This document shows, in pieces, positions 44,489 through 52,023 of a stretch of DNA of 64,000 nucleotides. This DNA comes from Enteractinococcus helveticum. Its GTDB lineage: Bacteria > Actinomycetota > Actinomycetes > Actinomycetales > Micrococcaceae. Numbering within the stretch: position 1 is the first letter of the stretch; the number at the start of each line of letters is the position of its first letter. The notes below the pieces were generated by a model that was not told the DNA's origin, did no database searches, and saw only the letters and a program-made list of their open reading frames with translations. The position numbers and the translations under genes were made by a program. The stretch covers positions 1 to 64,000 of the forward strand of contig NZ_LXEY01000015.1 of NCBI RefSeq assembly GCF_001657475.1, read 5' to 3'.

Positions 44489-44538
44489 TCCCGGGGAACA
44501 TCACCTCAAGAAACTTGTATTATCAATGAATTAAAGGG

Positions 44539-44581
44539 TTATCGATAATTTATTGACCTAGCGATAGACGCTGCCTACAAT
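44539..44581 (+). promoter_or_regulatory. Promoter and TTATCGATAA operator of the TfdB-like gene
   Basis: TTGACC (44553) and TACAAT (44576) with a 17-base spacer form a good promoter. The perfect palindrome TTATCGATAA (44539-44548) ends four bases before the -35. The same decamer is at 48496-48505 before the second monooxygenase gene. Ribosome site GGAGG at 44612. Confidence 0.65.
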
Positions 44582-44621
44582 GAGTGTGTGATTCAATTCA
44601 CAGACTTTATTGGAGGTCAAA

Positions 44622-46424
44622 ATGACTCAGTATGATGTTCCCGTTCTCATTGCCGGCGCCGGTGGCGCTGGACTCACCGCATCGATGCTCCTGTCTGATT
44701 TAGGTATCGATTCCCTTGCCATCTCCAGCGCGCCAGGTACGTCTGTCTTACCGAAGGCCCACGTAGTGCAGCAGCGCTCGATGGAGATTTACCGTCGCCT
44801 CGGCGTCGCAGACGACATCTACACCAAAGGCACTCCCCCAGAAAATATGGCCCGCACCGGCTGGTACGCCGGACTGCAGGGCGACCACGAAATCTACGGG
44901 CGCGAAATCGCCGTCCAAGAATCTTGGGGCGCAGGCTATACCGATCCAGCCTGGATCGCCGCCAGCCCGTGCCGTCAAACCAACTTGCCACAGATCCGTC
45001 TAGAACCAGTCCTACTCGAGCACGCCCTGAAAAAGAACCCAGGCGGCGTCAAATTCAATCAAGAACTCATCGACTTTGTCCAAGACGACGACGGCGTTAC
45101 CTCAACCATTCGGGACCGCGAAACCGACGAAACCTACACGGTGCGCAGCCAGTACCCGCTGGGCGCTGACGGCGGTCGCATGGTCGGCAACCACTTGGGC
45201 ATCGAGATGCAAGGCGAACGCAATATTCTCTATAGCGTTTCCATTCACTTCACAGCCGATCTCTCCCAGTACATGAACGATGACCCATCGGTGCTCATCC
45301 GCTGGATGTGGCCCGCGCACAGTGGCCTGCTGACGCTATTGGTGCCCATGGGCCCCGAGAAATGGGGGCGAGATTCCGAAGAGTGGGTTTTCCACCTCAA
45401 CTACGCAACCGAAGATAAGCGCGTCTTCGACGACGAAGCGATGATCGCCGATATGAAGCACGCTTTGGGCTTGCCAGATTTTGAGCCCGAGATACACAAG
45501 ATCACTCGCTGGACGTTCGAAGCGCTCGTTGCAGAGCGTTTCCAAGAACATCGAACCTTCCTGTTGGGCGACGCTGCCCACCGCCACGGCCCCACTGGCG
45601 GGCTGGGACTAAACACTGCCATTCAGGACGCCGATAACCTCACGTGGAAGATCGCTCAAGTACTCAAAGGTCAGGCATCGCCAGCCCTGCTCAACACCTA
45701 CGAACCGGAACGTCAGCCTGTTGCGGCACGCAACGTTCGCCGCTCAACCGAAAACGCGATGAACCACATCAATATCGGCGCCATGCTCGGCGTGAGCCCT
45801 ACCCAAAGTGAAAAAGAGAACATCGCATCGCTACAGCGTCTGTGGTCCGATGACCCGACCGATAAGGAATATAAGGCACGTGTGCGTTTCGCCATTGCAT
45901 CACAGTCGATGGAATTCAGCGAGCACAACGTCGAATTCGGCTACCACTATGATTCAAGCGCGATCGTTGCCATCGGCGAGATACCCCCGCCGAACCCAGA
46001 TGAGATGCGTCTCTACCAGCCAGGCACCGTACCGGGTTCCCCGGTGCCACATGCCTGGCTCGATGGACCAGACGGCGAGCGCAAAGCCATCGTTGACCTG
46101 TTGGTGCCCGGCGAATACCTGCTACTAGCTGGTGAGGACGGCGCAGCTTGGGTTGCCGGTGCCCAGCAGGTCGCTTCGCAACTCAATGTTCCGATTAATG
46201 CTTATACGATTGGCCATGTTTCGGGCGACCTCCTTGATCCGCGTAGCGCGTGGGTCAATCAGCGCGGTCACGGTCCGGCAGGTGTAGTGCTGATTCGGCC
46301 TGATGGCTTTGTTGCCTGGCGTAGCCAAGACCTCCCGGCCGCAGGCACCACAGCAGAAGCCCTGACCGGTGTGCTGACACAGCTCAGCCACCGCAATGCT
46401 GACCTCACTCCCGCCACACAATAG
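44622..46424 (+). CDS. FAD-dependent aromatic monooxygenase (TfdB/phenol hydroxylase type)
   Basis: A 600-residue single-component flavin hydroxylase: VLIAGAGGAGLTASMLLSDL (dinucleotide fold), a DG-type motif within PLGADGGRMVGNHLG, and RTFLLGDAAHRHGPTGGLGL with NTAIQDADNLTWK, followed by the C-terminal thioredoxin-like domain. Length and motifs match phenol 2-monooxygenase / 2,4-dichlorophenol 6-monooxygenase, which add an ortho hydroxyl to a phenol using NADPH. The start follows GGAGG. It has its own promoter and is probably regulated with the 48-54 kb operon. Confidence 0.82.
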   Translation: MTQYDVPVLIAGAGGAGLTASMLLSDLGIDSLAISSAPGTSVLPKAHVVQQRSMEIYRRLGVADDIYTKGTPPENMARTGWYAGLQGDHEIYGREIAVQESWGAGYTDPAWIAASPCRQTNLPQIRLEPVLLEHALKKNPGGVKFNQELIDFVQDDDGVTSTIRDRETDETYTVRSQYPLGADGGRMVGNHLGIEMQGERNILYSVSIHFTADLSQYMNDDPSVLIRWMWPAHSGLLTLLVPMGPEKWGRDSEEWVFHLNYATEDKRVFDDEAMIADMKHALGLPDFEPEIHKITRWTFEALVAERFQEHRTFLLGDAAHRHGPTGGLGLNTAIQDADNLTWKIAQVLKGQASPALLNTYEPERQPVAARNVRRSTENAMNHINIGAMLGVSPTQSEKENIASLQRLWSDDPTDKEYKARVRFAIASQSMEFSEHNVEFGYHYDSSAIVAIGEIPPPNPDEMRLYQPGTVPGSPVPHAWLDGPDGERKAIVDLLVPGEYLLLAGEDGAAWVAGAQQVASQLNVPINAYTIGHVSGDLLDPRSAWVNQRGHGPAGVVLIRPDGFVAWRSQDLPAAGTTAEALTGVLTQLSHRNADLTPATQ

Positions 46425-46436
46425 TCACTTGACCTA

Positions 46437-46476
46437 TGCCAAAGCCCCCGGAAAATCTTCCGGGGGCTTTGGCATG
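46437..46476. terminator. Bidirectional terminator between monooxygenase and gntR
   Basis: Perfect 18-bp arms, ATGCCAAAGCCCCCGGAA and its complement, around AATC, between two convergent genes. Confidence 0.85.
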
Positions 46477-46518
46477 GGGTGTCGAACCTACTCGGACGTC
46501 GTCCGCATGGCAGTGACG

Positions 46519-47205
46519 CTAGTCTGTGAGGACCTCGTTCAAGAGCAAATCGGTGGTTTGTTGCAGGTGGTCGGCCAGTGCTTTGGTTGCGCCGTCAACG
46601 TCGCGTGCGACCGCAAGATCTTTGATTCGGGTGTGCTCAGCTCGAATGTCGCGCCCACTTTCCGCACCGCTAGGACCCGAGAGCTGCCGATAGATTTCCG
46701 ATGAGTCGCGCAGTAGTCGCACAATATTAATGAGCCGTGGGCTACCACAACCCACACCAAGTGCGTCATGGAAATCTGCGTGCGCGTGAGCCCACTCGGG
46801 CGATCCGATTCCACCAGCTGCAGGATCTGACAGCGCATCAAGTTTATGGTGGGCGGCTACGACTTGGCCTTCCCAGTCCAACCCGGCACGTTCAATAGAG
46901 CGGGCCAGCACCCGGGTTTCCATCATGATGCGCACTTCAGACAGATCCATCAGATCCTCGCGCGACACTTCCATAACCCGGAAGCCCTGGTTTTGGACAA
47001 ACTCGACGAGTCCGTTTTCCGTCAGCCGGATGAGGGATTCACGCACCACCGACAAGCTCACTCCGGCGTCTTTAGCCAGCCCGGAGGTGCGCAGCGGAGT
47101 GCCAGGCGGATAGGTGCCCGAAATAATGTCGAGCCGCAGTTGCTCATACATTTTTTCGACACGAGATGCGCCGCGCGCTTCGGCGGTATTTGTCATGGAG
47201 CTCAC
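46519..47205 (-). CDS. GntR-family regulator (FadR/FCD type)
   Basis: A 228-residue regulator. The N-terminal winged helix is MYEQLRLDIISGTYPPGTPL, RTSGLAKDAGVSLSVVRESL, IRLTENGLVEFVQNQGFRVM; the C-terminal FCD ligand domain has the helix with RIMMETRVLARSIE, HADFHDALGVGCGSPRL and RAEHTRIKDLAVARDVDGA, which provides the metal-ligand His residues. Set between the two monooxygenase transcription units, it is the likely repressor of the aromatic cluster, with an aromatic or acyl intermediate as effector. Confidence 0.8.
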   Translation of the reverse strand: MSSMTNTAEARGASRVEKMYEQLRLDIISGTYPPGTPLRTSGLAKDAGVSLSVVRESLIRLTENGLVEFVQNQGFRVMEVSREDLMDLSEVRIMMETRVLARSIERAGLDWEGQVVAAHHKLDALSDPAAGGIGSPEWAHAHADFHDALGVGCGSPRLINIVRLLRDSSEIYRQLSGPSGAESGRDIRAEHTRIKDLAVARDVDGATKALADHLQQTTDLLLNEVLTD

Positions 47206-47222
47206 CTGGATAGCCCTCTCTG

Positions 47223-47236
47223 TCCGTTACAACGGA
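47223..47236. promoter_or_regulatory. Palindrome upstream of gntR
   Basis: TCCGTT-AC-AACGGA, a perfect inverted repeat 18 bases before the gntR start: a candidate autoregulatory site. It differs from the TTATCGATAA sites. Confidence 0.4.
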
Positions 47237-47270
47237 AGCTCAGTCTACTTACTCATTACGTCTAACCTAT

Positions 47271-47310
47271 ACGACGCCGCACACGTGTCTTCTCGAGTGT
47301 GCGGCGTCGT
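47271..47310 (-). terminator. Terminator of the solute-binding protein gene
   Basis: Perfect 14-bp arms ACGACGCCGCACAC and GTGTGCGGCGTCGT with a 12-base loop, just after the stop of the minus-strand gene. Confidence 0.7.
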
Positions 47311-47331
47311 CAAACAGGGTTAGCGTTGAAG

Positions 47332-48303
47332 TTATTGGCCGATCAAGCCCTCAACGTCGGGTTCTTGTTCGGTAAAACCGTGGGTGACCATCAGATCCGC
47401 AATGGCTTGAATGCCTTCGACGTCGAGCTCGGCGTCAAAATCATCCAGCTCCAGATTGGCGGCAACTTCTTCTGGCATATTCATCAACTCTGGCAGCAAG
47501 TCGCGCACCAGATTCGGGTCCTGCTGGACCATCTGCAGCGTCTCATCCAGCGCTATGCGGAAGTTTTCGACAACTTCTGGGTTTTCTTCAACGAATTTAT
47601 CGGCCCCATAGACAATCATGGTGGGTTGCCCGCCGGGGATCGACTCGAGGTAGAGCCATGAAGCGACCCGGTGACCGTTGGCCAGGGCTTGGCTCAGAAA
47701 TGGCTCGACCAGCCAGCCGGCGTCCACATTGCCTTGTTCAACCTGCGGGAGGGTGTCCTGGAAGGCCACCTCCACAAAATCGATGGTCCCTGGATCTCCG
47801 TTGGCCTTGGCAACAGCTTCCATCGCATTGAGGTCACCGCCTGAAGTGAGGGTGTTGACGGCCACTGTGGCACCGGCCAGATCTGCGGCGTCCTGGATCT
47901 CAGAATCTTCGGGGACGACGATCGCAGTGGTATCCGGTGTTTCAGCTCGCGAGTTTGAATAACCGGCAACCAGCTGGACCTCCAGACCTTGGGTGTCGGC
48001 CAGCAGCACGGTCAGTGGATTGCCCACAGCCAGATCAATATCGCCGGTGGTCACTGCCGGCAGGGTTGCGGCACCACCCTGACCGGAGTCGATCTGAATG
48101 TCGAGGCCGTGCTTTTCAAAGATGCCCTCTTCGATGCCCACGTTGATCGCGGTCGATGCGGCAATCGGCAGCGTGCCCAGGTTCAGGGTGGTTATTTCTT
48201 CGGCGTCGCCTGAACTGGCGGCATCTCCCCCGCCACCGCACGCGGCCAAGGTAAATGTGAGTCCGAGTGCAGCCACGGAAGCTGCAGTGCGTCGAATATT
48301 CAT
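47332..48303 (-). CDS. Solute-binding lipoprotein, NitT/TauT/SsuA type
   Basis: A 323-residue lipoprotein: MNIRRTAASVAALGLTFTLA then lipobox LAAC at about residues 19-22. The two-lobe SBP fold is seen in GTLPIAASTAINVGIEEGIF, a GQGGAATLPAVTTGDIDLAV ligand loop, and a lobe 2 with GYSNSRAETPDTTAIVV. Relatives bind nitrate, taurine, sulfonates or aromatic carboxylates. No ABC ATPase or permease is nearby, so it must work with proteins encoded elsewhere or as a sensor. Its location inside the aromatic cluster suggests an aromatic ligand. Confidence 0.75.
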   Translation of the reverse strand: MNIRRTAASVAALGLTFTLAACGGGGDAASSGDAEEITTLNLGTLPIAASTAINVGIEEGIFEKHGLDIQIDSGQGGAATLPAVTTGDIDLAVGNPLTVLLADTQGLEVQLVAGYSNSRAETPDTTAIVVPEDSEIQDAADLAGATVAVNTLTSGGDLNAMEAVAKANGDPGTIDFVEVAFQDTLPQVEQGNVDAGWLVEPFLSQALANGHRVASWLYLESIPGGQPTMIVYGADKFVEENPEVVENFRIALDETLQMVQQDPNLVRDLLPELMNMPEEVAANLELDDFDAELDVEGIQAIADLMVTHGFTEQEPDVEGLIGQ

Positions 48304-48358
48304 GGATTCTCCTCATCGAGTCGACGCGGCACGCCTTGTGGCAGCCGTCACATCCAAC

Positions 48359-48505
48359 TATCGATAACCTCGAAGGTTATCATCAATTTAATCGATCGTC
48401 AATAAAACTTTCGACACTCACCCCACCCACCCCTTGCGTGACACGGAGCACATGGTGCTATGATCGCTATACTGAATTATCGACGAGCAGAGATATTATC
48501 GATAA
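48359..48505. promoter_or_regulatory. Divergent control region with TATCGATA and TTATCGATAA palindromes
   Basis: TATCGATA at 48359-48366 runs into GATAACCTCGAAGGTTATC (48363-48381, 8-bp arms), close to the SBP gene. TTATCGACG at 48477 and the perfect TTATCGATAA at 48496-48505 lie just before the second monooxygenase gene. TATGAT (48459) and TATACT (48468) are possible -10 boxes. The decamer matches the one at 44539. Confidence 0.6.
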
Positions 48506-48530
48506 AACTCTGCAGGGTTGAGGAGACCGT

Positions 48531-50183
48531 ATGAAACTCTACGACGTCGCCGTCGTTGGCCTGGGGCCGGTGGGCCAGGCTGTCGCGCTTCTACTGGCTG
48601 AACGCGGCCACTCGGTTTTGGCCATCGAGAAACAAGAAAAGCCGTATCCGCTGCCGCGTGCAGTGACCTATACGCCCGACGTCGCGCGCCTCATCGATCA
48701 ATTGGGCTTGAGTGACAAGCTGGCCGAGTTTTCGGTGGCCACCGATACGTATGAATGGCAGACCGCCGACCGCCAGACGATGCTGCGCTTTGATTTCAGC
48801 CAACCCTCGGGCCAAGGCTGGCCGGCGTCGACGATGTTTAATCAGCCGTCGTTAGAAAATGCGCTGCGTGAACGCGGGGCCGACTATGACAACATCACGG
48901 TGCGCCGCGGCACTGAACTGCGCGGCCTGCATCGCGTGGCCGAGGGCGCGAACCCCGAAGTCGACGGTGCGGAATGCATCCGGTTAGACGTCACCTCGCG
49001 CACCACCAAATACCGGCAGTTCTTTGCCCGGTATGTGATTGGTGCCGATGGCGCGAACTCAACCGTGCGCCAATATACCGACTCGCGGATCGAGGATCTG
49101 GGCTTTTTCTACGAATGGCTGGTCCTGGACCTCATTCCGGACGGCGGCGATACCTTCACTCCTGACAACCTGCAGGTGTGCGACCCGGCCCGCCCGGTGA
49201 CTACCGTGTCCGCTGGGCCCGGCCGTCGTCGTTTTGAATTCATGCGTATGCCCGACGACGACCTGGCCGTGTTCAATTCGGATCAAGCCGCCTGGAGCAT
49301 GCTGGAACCCTGGGGATACACCCCGGAAAATACGCAGCTAGAACGCCGGGCGCTCTATACGTTCCAGGCCCGCTGGGTCGATCGTTGGCGCGATGGTCGT
49401 TTGCTGCTAGCCGGCGATGCCGCCCATTTAATGCCACCGTTCTACGGTCAGGGCATGGTTTCTGGGATGCGCGACGCCGCGAATCTGGCGTGGAAACTCG
49501 ATCTGGTCCTGCGCGGTAGCGCCGACGAGGGTCTGCTGGATACCTACTCCACGGAGCGCGCGGAACACGTCAAACATGCCATCGCAATGTCGGTTGAGCT
49601 CGGTAAAGTCATCTGCGAGGTCGATCCAGACAAGGTTGCCGCCCGCGATGCCCATTTCCTGGCCGCGGGACCCAATCCGCAAGAGGCGCTACCGCCGCTA
49701 CCACCCGAACGGCTCGGCCCTGGCGCCACAGTCGTCGATACAACCGATTTGCCTGGTCTCGTCTCGGTCAACGGCCAGCTCACCTATCGCACCGCCGGTG
49801 AAACCGTCACCAAGTTGGGCGACCAGCTGGCCCCGGGCGCAACGTTAGTCGTGGTTGACGGTGAGAAATTCACTGTCGACGACGTCGCTGATGCGTTGGC
49901 AAAAACCACCGCGGCCTGTAGCTGGCGAGCAGGTGAAGAACTGGTCATCGTGCGCCTCGAGGACGTCACGGCCGCCGATCTACCCATCAGCGATCCAACC
50001 ACCGGTGTCATCAATGCGCTCGATGTCGGTGGAGTGTACCGCGACACCTTGACAGCACACAAGCTGTCTGTCGTGGTCATCCGACCCGACTTCTACTATG
50101 CCGCAGCACTGGCCACCGACACCGATCAGCACTTGACCGGCCTGTTGGCCGAGGTTGCTAACGCCTACCAACTCGAAGCCTAA
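48531..50183 (+). CDS. FAD-dependent aromatic hydroxylase (MhpA-like)
   Basis: A 550-residue flavin monooxygenase related to 3-(3-hydroxyphenyl)propionate hydroxylase: DVAVVGLGPVGQAVALLLAE, YVIGADGANSTVRQ, GRLLLAGDAAHLMPPFYGQG and MVSGMRDAANLAWKLDLVLR. It would hydroxylate a phenolic acid next to an existing hydroxyl, preparing it for ring cleavage. First gene of a plus-strand series with a ring-cleavage dioxygenase (33 bases downstream), a hydrolase and a CoA ligase. GAGGAG ribosome site before the ATG. Confidence 0.82.
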   Translation: MKLYDVAVVGLGPVGQAVALLLAERGHSVLAIEKQEKPYPLPRAVTYTPDVARLIDQLGLSDKLAEFSVATDTYEWQTADRQTMLRFDFSQPSGQGWPASTMFNQPSLENALRERGADYDNITVRRGTELRGLHRVAEGANPEVDGAECIRLDVTSRTTKYRQFFARYVIGADGANSTVRQYTDSRIEDLGFFYEWLVLDLIPDGGDTFTPDNLQVCDPARPVTTVSAGPGRRRFEFMRMPDDDLAVFNSDQAAWSMLEPWGYTPENTQLERRALYTFQARWVDRWRDGRLLLAGDAAHLMPPFYGQGMVSGMRDAANLAWKLDLVLRGSADEGLLDTYSTERAEHVKHAIAMSVELGKVICEVDPDKVAARDAHFLAAGPNPQEALPPLPPERLGPGATVVDTTDLPGLVSVNGQLTYRTAGETVTKLGDQLAPGATLVVVDGEKFTVDDVADALAKTTAACSWRAGEELVIVRLEDVTAADLPISDPTTGVINALDVGGVYRDTLTAHKLSVVVIRPDFYYAAALATDTDQHLTGLLAEVANAYQLEA

Positions 50184-50216
50184 ATTTTCTTACCGCAATT
50201 TTCCTAAGGAGCACTC

Positions 50217-50936
50217 ATGAGCCTGCCAAATAGCCCATCCCCGTACTCTCGCAATCCAAAACAGCGCCCGATCACACCACCGCAGTTACACCACGCCACG
50301 TTTATGACCATGGACGTCGATGCGATGGTCTCCTGGTACGAACTCGTTTGTGGTCTGCAACCGGTCTACTACGCCGAACATGCCGCATGGTTGACCAATG
50401 ATGAGGCCAATCACCGCATCGCACTGCTGCGTCTGCCGGGCACCAAGCCTCCGGTGGATAAACCACACACCGCGGGCCTACACCACACCGCATTCGAATA
50501 CGCCACATTTGATCAGTGGATTGATAATTATGCGCGCCTGCGGGATGAGGGCATCCTGCCGGCCGTTTGCCTACATCACGGCATGACCATGTCGCTGTAC
50601 TACACCGACCCGGACGGCAACGGCGTGGAAATTCAGGTGGATGCCTGGGGCGATTGGATCATTTCGAAAGAATGGATGTGGGCATCCCAGGAGTTCGCGG
50701 AAGATCAGCTCGGCCCACAGTTCGATCCAGAAAAACTGCTCGAAGCCCGCAACCGAGGCGACGATTTCCAGACCATTCAAAAAGATACCTACAACGGCAA
50801 ATACACCCCGGCCGAGCAGAAACGCGACGTGACGCTGCCGGATGTCTGGCCAGCACGATTGGAAGCCCAACCGGAACTTTCCAACGGTGTGCCCGGCCCG
50901 GATGCCGAAGGCGTTCTGGACCCGACCTTCGACTAA
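50217..50936 (+). CDS. VOC-family extradiol ring-cleavage dioxygenase
   Basis: A 239-residue vicinal-oxygen-chelate protein: PQLHHATFMTMDVDAMVSWY and HTAGLHHTAFEYATFDQW supply two His, and LYYTDPDGNGVEIQVD the Glu, the standard non-heme iron triad. It is smaller than two-domain catechol 2,3-dioxygenases and keeps one paired-beta-alpha module plus a Trp-rich tail. It probably opens the ring of the diol made by the upstream hydroxylase. AAGGAG precedes the ATG. Substrate unknown. Confidence 0.75.
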   Translation: MSLPNSPSPYSRNPKQRPITPPQLHHATFMTMDVDAMVSWYELVCGLQPVYYAEHAAWLTNDEANHRIALLRLPGTKPPVDKPHTAGLHHTAFEYATFDQWIDNYARLRDEGILPAVCLHHGMTMSLYYTDPDGNGVEIQVDAWGDWIISKEWMWASQEFAEDQLGPQFDPEKLLEARNRGDDFQTIQKDTYNGKYTPAEQKRDVTLPDVWPARLEAQPELSNGVPGPDAEGVLDPTFD

Positions 50937-50980
50937 TCAGCCATCTTGCCGGTAGAAACAATGATGAATTCTTAAACATA

Positions 50981-51024
50981 GGTTGTTAGTGAGAAAATCC
51001 TGGCGTATTTTCTCACGAACAACC
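50981..51024 (+). terminator. Hairpin between dioxygenase and hydrolase genes
   Basis: Arms GGTTGTTAGTGAGAAAAT and ATTTTCTCACGAACAACC pair over 18 positions with one mismatch and an 8-base loop. It may end or attenuate the first transcript; the next gene would then need its own promoter. Confidence 0.6.
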
Positions 51025-51130
51025 CTTCTCAAAATCTCATATACCGTTCCCGGAAGGGTATCGGCATCGGCCACGGCTCATGATCGCCAGCACTTCTTCG
51101 ACCACCACAATGACACACGAAAGACTTCTC

Positions 51131-52006
51131 ATGCGTATCGCAAATGTTAATCACCGCGCGACCCTCACCGATTCAGACCGCCATCTGGATATTCACGTCG
51201 CCTCCGAAGGCGCATTCGGTCCCGACCCCATGGACATCTACACGCGTTGGGCAGACTTCACCGCATGGGCCTCAACCATTACCACCCGCGAAATCTCCAA
51301 CGGATTCAAAGCCAAGGCAGTTGATGTCCTAGCACCGGTCCCGTTACCACGCCAGATCTTTGCCATCGGCGTCAACTATCGTGACCACGCCGATGAGGCC
51401 TCCATTCCGTATCCAGAAAACCTCATCGTATTCACCAAGTTCCAGTCGTCGTTGGCCGGAGCCGACGTCGACGTCGTCATTCCCGATGTCGAACATGGTG
51501 AACTGGATTACGAAACCGAACTGGTCGTCACCATCGGACGAGAAGCGCACAAGGTTTCTGAAGCCCATGCCTTGGACTACGTCGCCGGATACTCCGTGGG
51601 CCAGGACCTATCGGAACGAAGCGTGCAGTTGCGGCCACCGGTCCCGCAATTCTCCCTGGGCAAGTCGTATCCAAACTTCAGCCCGGTTGGCCCCGCCGTC
51701 GTCACCATCGATGAATTTGAAGATCCCAACGCACTGCGCATTTCCGCGGTTCTAGAAGGCCCACAAACCGAAGACCACGGTGGCTTATGGAAAGTCCAAG
51801 ACGGCACCACCGCTTCCATGGTCTTCCCGGTCGCCAAAATCATCGCCGACCTGTCCCAAATCGTCACGCTGTTCCCGGGCGACCTGATTTTCACGGGCAC
51901 CCCGGCCGGGGTTGGCAAAGCTCACGGTATCGCAATGCAACCCGGTAACGTGTTGACCTCAACGATCGACGGCATCGGCTCGATCCGGAACACCTTCGTC
52001 AAATAA
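51131..52006 (+). CDS. Fumarylacetoacetate hydrolase family protein
   Basis: About 291 residues: a short N-terminal region, then IFAIGVNYRDHADEASIPYP, VFTKFQSSLAGADVDVVIPD, HGELDYETELVVTIGREAHK, GYSVGQDLSERSVQLR and GDLIFTGTPAGVGKAHG. The metal-binding Glu-x-Glu (YETE) and Asp (GQD) are present. The family cleaves C-C bonds in acylpyruvates, fumarylacetoacetate or 2-hydroxymuconate-type ring-fission products, here probably the product of the upstream dioxygenase. The start at 51131 fits the domain; ATG at 51110 is possible. Confidence 0.82.
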   Translation: MRIANVNHRATLTDSDRHLDIHVASEGAFGPDPMDIYTRWADFTAWASTITTREISNGFKAKAVDVLAPVPLPRQIFAIGVNYRDHADEASIPYPENLIVFTKFQSSLAGADVDVVIPDVEHGELDYETELVVTIGREAHKVSEAHALDYVAGYSVGQDLSERSVQLRPPVPQFSLGKSYPNFSPVGPAVVTIDEFEDPNALRISAVLEGPQTEDHGGLWKVQDGTTASMVFPVAKIIADLSQIVTLFPGDLIFTGTPAGVGKAHGIAMQPGNVLTSTIDGIGSIRNTFVK

Positions 52007-52023
52007 TCCCAAAGGACACCTCG

